The notes below the pieces were generated by a model. The model did not search any database and had not been told where the DNA came from. It saw only the letters and a list, made by a program, of their open reading frames with translations. The position numbers and the translations under genes were made by a program. 64,000 nt of DNA from Serratia fonticola. GTDB lineage: Bacteria > Pseudomonadota > Gammaproteobacteria > Enterobacterales > Enterobacteriaceae. The stretch lies in NCBI RefSeq assembly GCF_006715025.1, contig NZ_VFMK01000001.1:5084001-5148000 (forward strand). The letters run 5' to 3'. Below are positions 44,760 to 53,563 of the stretch, in pieces; position 1 is the first letter of the stretch, and each line of letters opens with the position of its first letter.

Positions 44760-45659
44760 CTAGAGCGTGAACAACGCCGAGAAGTCTTTGTTGCACACTC
44801 GCTGAACCGCTGGATGCTGAATCATGCGCTCGGCAAAAATGATATAGTACTCTTCCTGCACACTGTCGATCCGCCCAATCTCCACCACGTCATCATCGTT
44901 ATAGGTATCCTGCGCGTACAGTGTCGGCGCAACGAAGATCGCGTTGTGGTACAAGCCGAAAGCCTTCATCAATGCCGCATCGTCAAACTCCCCCAGGATC
45001 TCAACCTGAATGCCCTGAGAGTTGAACCAGTTAAGCAGTTTGCGCCCCAGCATCGAACGCCGACCGGGGATCAGCAAACGGCGCTGTTCCAGGCAGGCAG
45101 GGAACGGCAAATCAGGCGCCGGCTGGCGGCAGAAGAAACTGATCCCGCACTCACCCAATTTGAGCGAAAACAAGCCTTCCTGCTGGCTGGAATCAACCGG
45201 GCAATCCGACAGAATCATATCCAGCTTGTGCTGGCTCAGTTGTTCAAGCAACATCTCATGCGTAGACTCAAAACAACGCAGGTGGATCTGCTCGTTGTCG
45301 ACCACCACGGCGGTTTCCAATACCTGGCTGACCAGACGCTTGGATAGCGCATCCGCCACCCCGACATCAAACAGCAGATTGGACTCCTTGCGATAGTTGA
45401 CGATATCCAGCATTTCCTGGCTGAGCATAAACATCTTATCGGCATAACGAAACACCAACTGGCCTAGCTCAGAAGGCACCAATCCTCGCCCTTGGCGTTT
45501 GAACAACTTGCCATTAAGACGCTCCTCCAGTGCTTTGATCTGGCCGGTAATGGTTTGTGGGGTGAGGAATAACGCTTCCGCGGCCCCGACGACCGAGCCT
45601 TCCTTGCAAACCTGCCAGAAGTAATACAGATGGTTAAAGTTGATATGTGACATTCTCAC
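44760..45659 (-). CDS. nhaR: LysR-family activator of nhaA
   Basis: NhaR activates nhaA in response to Na+ and Li+ and also acts in biofilm control in E. coli. The 299-residue protein has the N-terminal winged helix-turn-helix (INFNHLYYFWQVCKEGSVVG to LTPQTITGQIKALEERL) and a LysR effector domain (about 95-295, with LIPGRRSMLGRKLLNWF). It is highly similar to E. coli NhaR. It follows nhaA after 180 bases on the same strand. Confidence 0.95.
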   Translation of the reverse strand: MRMSHINFNHLYYFWQVCKEGSVVGAAEALFLTPQTITGQIKALEERLNGKLFKRQGRGLVPSELGQLVFRYADKMFMLSQEMLDIVNYRKESNLLFDVGVADALSKRLVSQVLETAVVVDNEQIHLRCFESTHEMLLEQLSQHKLDMILSDCPVDSSQQEGLFSLKLGECGISFFCRQPAPDLPFPACLEQRRLLIPGRRSMLGRKLLNWFNSQGIQVEILGEFDDAALMKAFGLYHNAIFVAPTLYAQDTYNDDDVVEIGRIDSVQEEYYIIFAERMIQHPAVQRVCNKDFSALFTL

Positions 45660-45839
45660 GACGTGCTCTCCTTAGGTTCCTCATCGGCAAACGATCTCCG
45701 TGATGAGCGACAAACTCCCTTTCTTTATTACAGACAACTTCAAGTCATCTTCATCCCAAACCAAATGAACAGAACAGCACGGCGTTACCCATGCTGTTCC
45801 AGGTTGTTTATTGTCATACCCTGCAGAGATCCTCTGGGG

Positions 45840-47006
45840 TTATCTGCTGCGTGGTAAAGTCAGCCGCAGTAGGCCATAGCCCACTAGCGCCGCCGCCGTC
45901 GATCCTAATAATATCCCTAATTTGGAATAAGTTATGAGAGCCGCATCAGCATCGCTGAAGGCCAATGAGGCAATAAAGATCGACATGGTGAAACCAATAC
46001 CACAGAGTACGGCAACGGCAAACACCTGTTTAAAACCGATGCCCACGGGCAAACGGGCAATTCCCAATTTCACCGCTAACCAGCTGAAGGCGAAAATCCC
46101 TAATGGTTTACCGATGAAGAGCCCTGCCGCAATGCCCAGCGGCAAGAGTGAGGTCAACCCGCTCAGCGAAACGCCCTGTAGCGGAACCCCCGCATTGGCG
46201 AAAGCGAACAAGGGTAAAATTAGGAATGCCACCCAAGGATGCAGTTCATGTTCCAGCGTTTCAGAAGGGGAAGGTTCATCCTTGGCATTCAGCGGTATCA
46301 TAAAGCCGACGATAACCCCTGCCAGCGTGGCATGAACGCCAGACTTCAGGATCGCAACCCACAGCACCAACCCGACAATCATATACAGAGAGGTTGTCCC
46401 CACCCCACGCCAGTTCATCACCGCCAGCACCACAATTGCCGCTGCCGCTACCCCCAGCGCCAACATCGAGACCTGATGGGTATAGAACAGCGCAATAATG
46501 ATGATCACCCCGAGGTCATCGATAATCGCCAGGGCCAGCAGGAAGACTTTCAAGCTGGTTGGCACACGATTACCCAGTAGCGCCATCACACCGAGCGCGA
46601 AGGCGATGTCGGTCGCCGCCGGTATCGCCCATCCTTGACGCGTCACTTCGTCAGCACCGTTGAACAGCAGATAGATCAGTGCCGGAGCCAACATGCCACC
46701 CAGTGCGGCTATCGCCGGGAACACTGCCTTATCACGCCCGGCCAGTGACCCCTGCATCAGTTCACGCTTGACCTCCAGGCCAACGACCAGGAAAAAGATG
46801 GTCATCAAGCCATCGTTAATCCAGAGCAGCAATGGCTTGGCAATCTCCAACGAAGAAACCTTGACCATCACCGGCAGATCGAGAAAACTTTGATATAACC
46901 CCTGCAAGGGAGTGTTTGCCATGATCAACGCCACCAGTGCAGCGAAAATCAGAATGATGCCCCCTGCCGCCTCCTGGCGTAAAAATTGACGAATAATGTT
47001 AGTCAC
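45840..47006 (-). CDS. nhaA: Na+/H+ antiporter NhaA
   Basis: NhaA exchanges one Na+ or Li+ for two H+ at the inner membrane and controls pH and sodium tolerance. The 388-residue protein has 12 predicted membrane segments, the ion-binding Asp pair in LALAIIDDLGVIII (Asp163/164 equivalents), the unwound TM4 region near AATDIAFALGV, and a lysine in TM10 (FIGKPLGIF). Length equals E. coli NhaA (388). It is followed by its regulator nhaR. Confidence 0.96.
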   Translation of the reverse strand: MTNIIRQFLRQEAAGGIILIFAALVALIMANTPLQGLYQSFLDLPVMVKVSSLEIAKPLLLWINDGLMTIFFLVVGLEVKRELMQGSLAGRDKAVFPAIAALGGMLAPALIYLLFNGADEVTRQGWAIPAATDIAFALGVMALLGNRVPTSLKVFLLALAIIDDLGVIIIIALFYTHQVSMLALGVAAAAIVVLAVMNWRGVGTTSLYMIVGLVLWVAILKSGVHATLAGVIVGFMIPLNAKDEPSPSETLEHELHPWVAFLILPLFAFANAGVPLQGVSLSGLTSLLPLGIAAGLFIGKPLGIFAFSWLAVKLGIARLPVGIGFKQVFAVAVLCGIGFTMSIFIASLAFSDADAALITYSKLGILLGSTAAALVGYGLLRLTLPRSR

Positions 47007-47185
47007 AGTACGTCACTCCAGATAATAGCAGGGCATTATCGCCCTGGTTTCCAGACAATGTGTTGAGTATAGGCGAGGAATCATTTCGTAAAAAACAGTT
47101 TATAAGCACACAAAGATTCGCAAAAACCGATCAATACGCGTTATATGTCACACTTTTTATAGGGGTATCGGGAGGGAATAAATAA

Positions 47186-47212
47186 AAAACCCCGGCTTTG
47201 GGAACCGGGGTT
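47186..47212 (-). terminator. dnaKJ terminator
   Basis: AACCCCGG and CCGGGGTT pair around a short loop; on the minus strand a TTTTTTATT tail follows, about 25 bases after the dnaJ stop. Confidence 0.85.
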
Positions 47213-47237
47213 ATAACTGCTCAACAGAAATCGACAC

Positions 47238-48365
47238 TTAGCGCGTCAGATCGTCAAAAAACTTTTTCACGCCGTCGAAGAAGCTTTTCGAACGCGGGCT
47301 GTTTTTATCGCCAGAAGGGCCACCCAGGCTTTCTTCCAGTTCTTTCAGCAGCTGCTTCTGCTTGTCGTTCAGATTCACAGGCGTTTCCACCACGACGCGG
47401 CACAACAGGTCACCCTGGCTGCCTCCACGTACCGATTTCACCCCTTTGCCACGCATGCGGAACAGCTTACCGGTCTGGGTTTCTGTCGGCACTTTCAGCT
47501 TAACGCGGCCATCCAGCGTAGGCACTTCAATCTCGCCCCCCAGTGCCGCCATGGCAAAGTTAATCGGAACTTCGCAATACAGGTTATTCCCTTCGCGCTC
47601 GAAGATCGGATGCGCTTTTACCTGAACCTGAACGTACAGATCGCCTGCCGGTGCGCCATGCTCACCCGCTTCACCTTCGCCCGCCAAACGGATGCGGTCA
47701 CCAGTATCAACACCTGCCGGGATTTTCACCGACAAGGTTTTGGATTTTTCTACCCGGCCATGGCCGTGACATTTGTTGCAGGGATCCTTGATGATCTGCC
47801 CACGTCCGTGACAGTGTGGACAAGCCTGCTGTACGGTAAAGAACCCCTGACGCATCTGCACCTGGCCCTGACCATGACAGGTTGGGCAGGTAGCTGGCGA
47901 ACTGCCAGGTTTGGCACCGCTGCCATGGCAGACATCACACTCTTCCAGCGTAGGAATACGGATCTCTTTGGTCACGCCACGCACCGCTTCTTCCAGCGTC
48001 AGATCCATGTTGTAGCGCAAATCGGAACCCCGGCTGGCACGGCTTCGGCGCCCGCCACCGAAAATATCGCCGAACACGTCACCGAAGATATCGCTGAAAT
48101 CCGCACCGCCACCACCAAAGCCGCCGCCGCCCATACCACCTTGTTCAAACGCGGCATGGCCGTACTGATCATAGGCTGCACGCTTTTGATCGTCGGTCAG
48201 GATCTCATAGGCTTCTTTGACTTCTTTAAACTTGGTTTCAGCGTCTTTTTCCTGGTTACGGTCAGGATGATACTTCATCGCCAGGCGTTTATACGCCTTT
48301 TTGATCTCACGCTCATCAGCCGTCTTGGCGACGCCTAAAATCTCGTAATAATCTCTCTTCGCCAT
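47238..48365 (-). CDS. dnaJ: Chaperone DnaJ
   Basis: DnaJ delivers substrates to DnaK and stimulates its ATPase. The 375-residue protein has the J domain with HPD near residues 33-35, a Gly/Phe-rich segment (about 70-110), four zinc-binding CxxCxGxG repeats (about 145-205: CDVCHGSG, CPTCHGQG, CPHCHGRG, CNKCHGHG), and the C-terminal substrate and dimer domains. I use ATG 48365 (MAKRDYYEILGV); the open frame adds 29 codons that cover the intergenic hairpin. Confidence 0.97.
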   Translation of the reverse strand: MAKRDYYEILGVAKTADEREIKKAYKRLAMKYHPDRNQEKDAETKFKEVKEAYEILTDDQKRAAYDQYGHAAFEQGGMGGGGFGGGGADFSDIFGDVFGDIFGGGRRSRASRGSDLRYNMDLTLEEAVRGVTKEIRIPTLEECDVCHGSGAKPGSSPATCPTCHGQGQVQMRQGFFTVQQACPHCHGRGQIIKDPCNKCHGHGRVEKSKTLSVKIPAGVDTGDRIRLAGEGEAGEHGAPAGDLYVQVQVKAHPIFEREGNNLYCEVPINFAMAALGGEIEVPTLDGRVKLKVPTETQTGKLFRMRGKGVKSVRGGSQGDLLCRVVVETPVNLNDKQKQLLKELEESLGGPSGDKNSPRSKSFFDGVKKFFDDLTR

Positions 48366-48390
48366 TATTTCGCTAACCCTTAACATGCGT

Positions 48391-48422
48391 GCACGGGCGT
48401 AGAGTTGCCTCGACGCCCGTGC
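48391..48422 (-). other. Hairpin between dnaK and dnaJ
   Basis: GCACGGGCGT (48391-48400) pairs perfectly with ACGCCCGTGC (48413-48422). With no T-run it is more likely an mRNA-processing or stability element that lowers dnaJ relative to dnaK than a full terminator. Confidence 0.55.
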
Positions 48423-48471
48423 TGGTTTCCGGTGACGGCCGTTAGCCGGCACCGTGCCCGCTTAAGGGCGA

Positions 48472-50385
48472 TTATTTTTTGTCTTTAACTTCTTCAAACT
48501 CGGCGTCGACAACATCGTCATCTTTCTGTGCGGCGTTGTCTGCACCTGCGTCAGCACCCTGTGCTTGCGCCTGAGCCTGGGCCATTTCCAGCAGCTTGCC
48601 AGAAACCTGCACCAGCGCCTGGGTCTTCGCTTCGATCTCGGCTTTATCTTCGCCTTTAATCGCGACTTCCAGATCTTTCAGTGCGCTCTCGATAGCCGTT
48701 TTGTCTTCTGCCGGCAGTTTATCGCCCGCTTCTTCCAACTGCTTACGGGTACCATGGACCAAGTGATCCGCCTGGTTACGCGTCTGTACCAGCTCTTCGA
48801 ACTTACGGTCAGCTTCAGCATTCACTTCTGCATCACGCACCATTTTCTGGATTTCTTCTTCGTTCAGACCAGAAGAAGCCTTGATGGTGATCTTCTGCTC
48901 ACGGCCGGTGTTCTTGTCTTTCGCAGACACATGCAGAATACCGTCGGCATCGATATCGAAAGTCACTTCAATCTGCGCCATACCGCGTGGTGCAGGCTGG
49001 ATGCCATCCAGGTTGAACTGGCCCAGTGACTTGTTGTCACCCGCACGTTTACGCTCACCCTGCAGCACATGAATGGTCACCGCTGCCTGGTTGTCTTCGG
49101 CAGTAGAGAACACCTGGCTGTGCTTGGTCGGGATAGTGGTGTTTTTGGTGATCAGCGGCGTCATTACGCTGCCCATGGTTTCGATACCCAGCGACAGCGG
49201 GGTAACGTCCAGCAGCAGAACGTCTTTCACATCACCGGCCAATACACCGCCCTGAACCGCAGCACCCACGGCAACCGCTTCGTCCGGGTTAACGTCTTTA
49301 CGCGGCTCTTTACCAAAGAAGTCAGCCACTTTCTTCTGAACCATAGGCATACGCGTCTGGCCACCGACCAGGATCACGTCCTGAATGTCAGAAACCGACA
49401 GGCCAGCATCTTTCAGCGCCACTTTCAGCGGCTCGATAGAGCGTGCGACCAGATCTTCTACCAGTGACTCGAGCTTCGCGCGGGTCACTTTGATGTTCAT
49501 GTGTTTTGGACCGCTGGCATCTGCAGTAATGTACGGCAGGTTCACATCGGTCTGCTGAGCGGAAGACAGTTCGATCTTCGCTTTCTCAGCGGCTTCTTTC
49601 AGGCGCTGCATCGCCAACGGATCGTTGCGCAGATCCATGCCCTGCTCTTTCTTGAACTCTTCAACCAGATAGTTGATCAGACGGCTATCGAAGTCTTCAC
49701 CACCCAAGTGGGTATCACCGTTGGTTGCCAACACTTCGAAGGTTTTCTCACCGTCAACGTCATCGATCTCAATGATTGAGATATCGAAGGTACCCCCACC
49801 CAGGTCATAAACCGCGATGGTGCGGTTACCGACTTCTTTATCCAGGCCATAAGCCAGGGCAGCAGCGGTAGGTTCGTTAATGATACGTTTGACTTCCAGA
49901 CCCGCAATACGGCCAGCATCTTTGGTTGCCTGACGTTGCGCATCGTTGAAGTACGCAGGTACAGTGATAACCGCTTCAGTTACCGGCTCGCCCAGGTAAT
50001 CTTCTGCCGTTTTCTTCATTTTCTTCAGCACTTCCGCAGAGATTTGCGGTGGTGCCATTTTCTGGCCTTTCACTTCCAGCCATGCATCACCGTTATCTGC
50101 AGCAATGATGCTGTATGGCATGATGGCTTTATCGCGCTGTGCTTCGTCATCCTGGAAGCGACGGCCAATCAGGCGCTTGATCGCAAACAGGGTGTTTTGT
50201 GGGTTAGTAACAGCCTGACGCTTAGCAGGCTGGCCAACCAGAATTTCACCATCCTGGGTATATGCGATGATTGAAGGAGTGGTGCGATCGCCTTCGGCAT
50301 TCTCCAGCACGCGCGCCTTGCCACCATCCATAATTGCTACACAAGAGTTGGTTGTACCCAGGTCGATACCAATAATTTTGCCCAT
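48472..50385 (-). CDS. dnaK: Chaperone DnaK (Hsp70)
   Basis: DnaK is the main Hsp70 chaperone. The 637-residue protein has the ATPase domain (about 1-385; GIDLGTTNSCVA, VYDLGGGTFDISI, VILVGGQTRMP), the linker with VLLLDVTPLSLGIE, the substrate-binding domain, and a lid ending in a disordered Ala/Gln/Asp-rich tail and EEVKDKK. Length matches E. coli (638). It is first in the dnaK-dnaJ operon under heat-shock promoters. Confidence 0.98.
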   Translation of the reverse strand: MGKIIGIDLGTTNSCVAIMDGGKARVLENAEGDRTTPSIIAYTQDGEILVGQPAKRQAVTNPQNTLFAIKRLIGRRFQDDEAQRDKAIMPYSIIAADNGDAWLEVKGQKMAPPQISAEVLKKMKKTAEDYLGEPVTEAVITVPAYFNDAQRQATKDAGRIAGLEVKRIINEPTAAALAYGLDKEVGNRTIAVYDLGGGTFDISIIEIDDVDGEKTFEVLATNGDTHLGGEDFDSRLINYLVEEFKKEQGMDLRNDPLAMQRLKEAAEKAKIELSSAQQTDVNLPYITADASGPKHMNIKVTRAKLESLVEDLVARSIEPLKVALKDAGLSVSDIQDVILVGGQTRMPMVQKKVADFFGKEPRKDVNPDEAVAVGAAVQGGVLAGDVKDVLLLDVTPLSLGIETMGSVMTPLITKNTTIPTKHSQVFSTAEDNQAAVTIHVLQGERKRAGDNKSLGQFNLDGIQPAPRGMAQIEVTFDIDADGILHVSAKDKNTGREQKITIKASSGLNEEEIQKMVRDAEVNAEADRKFEELVQTRNQADHLVHGTRKQLEEAGDKLPAEDKTAIESALKDLEVAIKGEDKAEIEAKTQALVQVSGKLLEMAQAQAQAQGADAGADNAAQKDDDVVDAEFEEVKDKK

Positions 50386-50432
50386 CTAAACATCTCCACT
50401 AATAAATTCATAATCGGTCAGGTTGCTAACTA

Positions 50433-50459
50433 TATGCGGGCGTTTTTTTGCTTTTCAAC
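50433..50459 (-). promoter_or_regulatory. Second sigma-32 promoter of dnaKJ (P2-like)
   Basis: GTTGAAA (50453-50459) and CCCGCATA (50433-50440) on the minus strand correspond in position and sequence to the weaker P2 heat-shock promoter of E. coli dnaK. Confidence 0.6.
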
Positions 50460-50508
50460 TGCCCGGCATCTCAGTGTTACCCGCGGTCAGCAACTGCGGT
50501 TGCCAATA

Positions 50509-50539
50509 AGATGGGGCCATCCACACCAGCATCAAGGGG
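50509..50539 (-). promoter_or_regulatory. Main sigma-32 promoter of dnaKJ (P1-like)
   Basis: CCCCTTGAT (50531-50539) and CCCCATCT (50509-50516) on the minus strand fit the heat-shock consensus with a 14-base spacer, the same layout as E. coli dnaK P1. It gives a leader of about 115 bases. Confidence 0.88.
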
Positions 50540-50682
50540 CTGGGCAAAAAAAATTTCGTTTTTATCCGCAGCGAGATCATTGTTTCCTGACGTGGGGATC
50601 ATTATGATGCCGCGCGCTCTGATGGAAGTTATGGGTTTTTCGGCCATTCAGACCAATTATTAAATTACCTATCCATTTTCGT

Positions 50683-50688
50683 TATAAT
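50683..50688 (+). promoter_or_regulatory. Probable -10 element of satP
   Basis: A perfect TATAAT lies 20 bases before the satP ATG; a weak TTAAAT stands 17 bases upstream as -35. The leader would be only about 15 bases. Confidence 0.5.
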
Positions 50689-50708
50689 TCTGTTATCGCA
50701 GAGGACAT

Positions 50709-51281
50709 ATGCACTCCAACAAGTTGGCAAATCCCGGCCCCCTGGGTCTGATGGGCTTCGGGATGACTACCGTCTTGCTGAACCTGCACAACGCGGGCTT
50801 TTTCCCACTGACGTCCGTCATCATCAGCATGGGTATTTTCTTCGGTGGCATGGCTCAGATTTTTGCCGGCATTCTTGAATTCAAGAAAGGCAACACCTTC
50901 GGATTAACCGCCTTCACCTCTTACGGCTGCTTCTGGCTGAGTCTCGTGGGTATTCTGCTACTGCCACGTATGGGGCTGGCAGAACCGACCGATGCGAGCG
51001 TCCTCGGTATTTATCTGGCACTGTGGGGCATCTTCACCCTGTTCATGTTCTTCGGCACTCTGCGTGCCAACCGCGCATTACAGTTTGTGTTTGCCAGCCT
51101 GACGTTGCTGTTTGCTCTGTTGGCCATCGGTAACATCAGCGGCAATCACGCGATCCTGACGTTCGCCGGTTATGAGGGCGTTATCTGTGGTGCCAGCGCT
51201 ATCTATCTGGCTATGGCTGAAGTGATCAACGAACAGTTGGGCCGGACTGTGCTGCCAATTGGCGCAGTGAAAGCACAATAA
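50709..51281 (+). CDS. satP: Acetate/succinate:H+ symporter SatP (YaaH)
   Basis: SatP is an AceTr-family channel-like transporter of acetate and succinate in the inner membrane. The 190-residue protein has six membrane segments, the family signature NPGPLGLMGFGMTT (NPAPLGL type) near residues 7-20, and GNTFGLTAFTSYGCFWL near 62. GAGG stands before ATG 50709. It is divergent from dnaK, as in E. coli. Confidence 0.95.
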   Translation: MHSNKLANPGPLGLMGFGMTTVLLNLHNAGFFPLTSVIISMGIFFGGMAQIFAGILEFKKGNTFGLTAFTSYGCFWLSLVGILLLPRMGLAEPTDASVLGIYLALWGIFTLFMFFGTLRANRALQFVFASLTLLFALLAIGNISGNHAILTFAGYEGVICGASAIYLAMAEVINEQLGRTVLPIGAVKAQ

Positions 51282-51319
51282 GCAGCGCCGGTTACCGGCA
51301 CTTGTTGCGTTGAGATACA

Positions 51320-51350
51320 AAAAAACCTGCGATTCATCGCAGGTTTTTTT
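51320..51350. terminator. satP terminator, shared with MFS gene
   Basis: AACCTGCGA and TCGCAGGTT pair around TTCA, with an A-run before and a T-run after, so it acts in both directions. Confidence 0.9.
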
Positions 51351-51365
51351 ATCTGTCGCAAACGC

Positions 51366-52658
51366 TTAATCCTGACCACGTTCCTCACTGTTCAGATCGC
51401 GATGCAGATAGATGCCCAACAGCAATCCTATCATCGATAGAGCCAAAACATAGTAAGCGGGTGCTAACGGGGTTAACTTCATAATCAGGGTGACAAATAT
51501 CGGCGTTAAACCACCAAAAATAGCGTACGCCACGTTATATGAAAACGAGATGCCGGTAAATCGCACTTCTGCCGGGAAAGCCCTCACCATCACGTAAGGT
51601 ACGGCACCGACAATGCCCACGCTGAACCCAACCAACGCATAGGTGGCAAACAGCATTTCCGGGTGGGTTCCCACCGACTGATAGAACAGCCAACTGCATC
51701 CGGCCAACAGCAGGCTGCCGACAATAAACGTTTTGCTGGCACCGAAGCGGTCTGCCGCAGAACCCGAGGTGATACAACCGGCAATCAGCATAATGGTCGC
51801 GATGCTGTTAGCTTGCAGCGACAGCGCAGGTGCAATAGCAAACTGTTTTTGCAGGTAGGTTGGCGTCATCAGGATCACAACAACAATGCCCGCCGACAAC
51901 AGCCAGGTCAGTAGCATTGAGACCACCACTTCCCTTTTGTGATTTACCACCACAGACTTCAGCGGTAACTCTTCTGCCAGCGCTTTGCGTGCCTGCATCT
52001 CGACAAAGATAGGGGTTTCCTGCAACCAGCGGCGCAGATACATGGCAAACAGACCGAAGATACCGCCCAGGAAGAACGGAATACGCCAACCACCGTCATG
52101 AATAGCTTGCTGACTGAGCGTGGTATTAATGATGGTTGCCACCAATGAGCCAAGTAAAATACCGGCCGTCAGACCAGCCGTCAGCGTACCGCAGGCAAAG
52201 CCAATGCGCTTGCGCGGCACATGTTCAGCCACAAACACCCAGGCGCCAGGCACCTCCCCTCCGATGGCGGCCCCTTGCAGAACACGCATCAGCAGCAACA
52301 GCAGCGGCGCAGCAATGCCAATGCTGGCATAGGTCGGCAACATCCCCATTGCCAGCGTAGGCAAAGCCATCAGCAAGATACTCAGGGTGAACATCTTCTT
52401 GCGGCCAACCAGATCGCCAAAATGCGCCATAATAATGCCGCCGAGTGGTCGTGCCAGATATCCCGCCGCGAAGATACCAAAGGTCTGCACCTGACGTAGC
52501 CATTCGGGCATGTCAGCCGGGAAAAAAAGCTCCCCCATCACTGCTGCAAAGAAAACAAAAATGATGAAGTCATAAAACTCCAACGCGCCTCCCAGGGCAG
52601 CTAACGTCAGAGTCTTATAGTCTTGCCGGTTTAGCCGACGATGATGATCGTGATGCAT
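51366..52658 (-). CDS. MFS transporter of the metabolite:H+ symporter (ProP/ShiA-like) family
   Basis: The 430-residue protein has 12 predicted membrane segments and MHS-family traits: ALGGALEFYDFIIFVFFAAV in TM1, RPLGGIIMAHFGDLVGRKK between TM2 and TM3, and LQGAAIGGEVPGAW in TM4. Such proteins import organic acids, betaines or shikimate; the substrate is not evident. It lies between satP and mog, a place where E. coli has no such gene, and is transcribed alone with terminators on both sides. Confidence 0.85.
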   Translation of the reverse strand: MHHDHHRRLNRQDYKTLTLAALGGALEFYDFIIFVFFAAVMGELFFPADMPEWLRQVQTFGIFAAGYLARPLGGIIMAHFGDLVGRKKMFTLSILLMALPTLAMGMLPTYASIGIAAPLLLLLMRVLQGAAIGGEVPGAWVFVAEHVPRKRIGFACGTLTAGLTAGILLGSLVATIINTTLSQQAIHDGGWRIPFFLGGIFGLFAMYLRRWLQETPIFVEMQARKALAEELPLKSVVVNHKREVVVSMLLTWLLSAGIVVVILMTPTYLQKQFAIAPALSLQANSIATIMLIAGCITSGSAADRFGASKTFIVGSLLLAGCSWLFYQSVGTHPEMLFATYALVGFSVGIVGAVPYVMVRAFPAEVRFTGISFSYNVAYAIFGGLTPIFVTLIMKLTPLAPAYYVLALSMIGLLLGIYLHRDLNSEERGQD

Positions 52659-52688
52659 AAGGTACCGTTAGAGGAAAGATAAAAACAA

Positions 52689-52708
52689 AGAAAGCCCGAA
52701 GGCTTTCT
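52689..52708 (-). terminator. mog terminator
   Basis: AGAAAGCC and GGCTTTCT pair around a four-base loop (TTCG on the minus strand), a very stable tetraloop, followed by TTG and a T-run. Confidence 0.82.
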
Positions 52709-52785
52709 GTAAAATTATTCTTACTATAACGGCAAATTATTTTCACACCAGAGCTGCTGAATGTTATTTCGCAGAACGCTGAAAT

Positions 52786-53373
52786 TTAGCGGCTTATCTC
52801 ACGACGCGCATTTTTAGGGCGGAATGCGGCAACAACGGCCTCATGGGTTTCTACATAGGGCCCTTCAAGCAATTGGATGCAATAAGGCACGCTGGCAAAA
52901 ATACCGTGCACCACCGTTTTACCCTGCTCATCCTTGACCCCTTCCAGCGTTTCCTTGATCGATTTTGGCTGACCAGGCAGGTTGATAATCAGTGCCTGTT
53001 TGCGGATCACACCAACCTGGCGCGAAAGAATGGCCGTTGGCACATAGTGTAGGCTGATTTGGCGCATTTGCTCGCCAAAACCGGGCATCACCCGATCGGC
53101 GATCGCCAATGTGGCATCGGGCGTAACATCACGCCGTGCCGGGCCGGTACCGCCGGTGGTCAACACCAGGTGGCATCCCATTTCATCAACCAATTCACAC
53201 AGCGTATGCTCAATCAGCGTCTGCTCGTCGGGGATCAGTCGGGTTTCCAGTTTGAAGGGTGTCGCCAATGCGCTGCTCAGCCACTCTTCGAGTGCCGGAA
53301 TACCTTTATCCTGGTAAACGCCTACTGAAGCGCGGTCCGAAATAGAAACCAAACCAATGCGTAATGTGTCCAT
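52786..53373 (-). CDS. mog: Molybdopterin adenylyltransferase Mog
   Basis: Mog adenylates molybdopterin before molybdate insertion, so the enzymes of the purine block depend on it. The 195-residue protein has the MoaB/Mog fold with TLRIGLVSISDRAS at the start and the conserved TTGGTGPARRDVTPDATLAI loop near 75-95. ATG 53373 gives the standard length; an upstream in-frame ATG adds six residues. It lies between talB and the MFS gene. Confidence 0.96.
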   Translation of the reverse strand: MDTLRIGLVSISDRASVGVYQDKGIPALEEWLSSALATPFKLETRLIPDEQTLIEHTLCELVDEMGCHLVLTTGGTGPARRDVTPDATLAIADRVMPGFGEQMRQISLHYVPTAILSRQVGVIRKQALIINLPGQPKSIKETLEGVKDEQGKTVVHGIFASVPYCIQLLEGPYVETHEAVVAAFRPKNARREISR

Positions 53374-53518
53374 GCTTAACCTCTGTCTCATGCTCTTCGG
53401 GCAGGTTCATTTCCACCCTGTGGTCCCTGACCGTTTTCATACTGCAAAGCAAAAATCAGCCAGAGAGATTAATGGCGGAAGTATAGGGTGTTTGCCAGAC
53501 AGGGGGGATAGCAGCAAT

Positions 53519-53543
53519 AAAAAAAGGTGGCCGAGGCCACCTT
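53519..53543 (-). terminator. talB terminator
   Basis: AAGGTGGCC and GGCCACCTT form a stem followed by seven T residues on the minus strand, just after the talB stop. Confidence 0.88.
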
Positions 53544-53563
53544 CTTCACACCGTTTACCGTTA

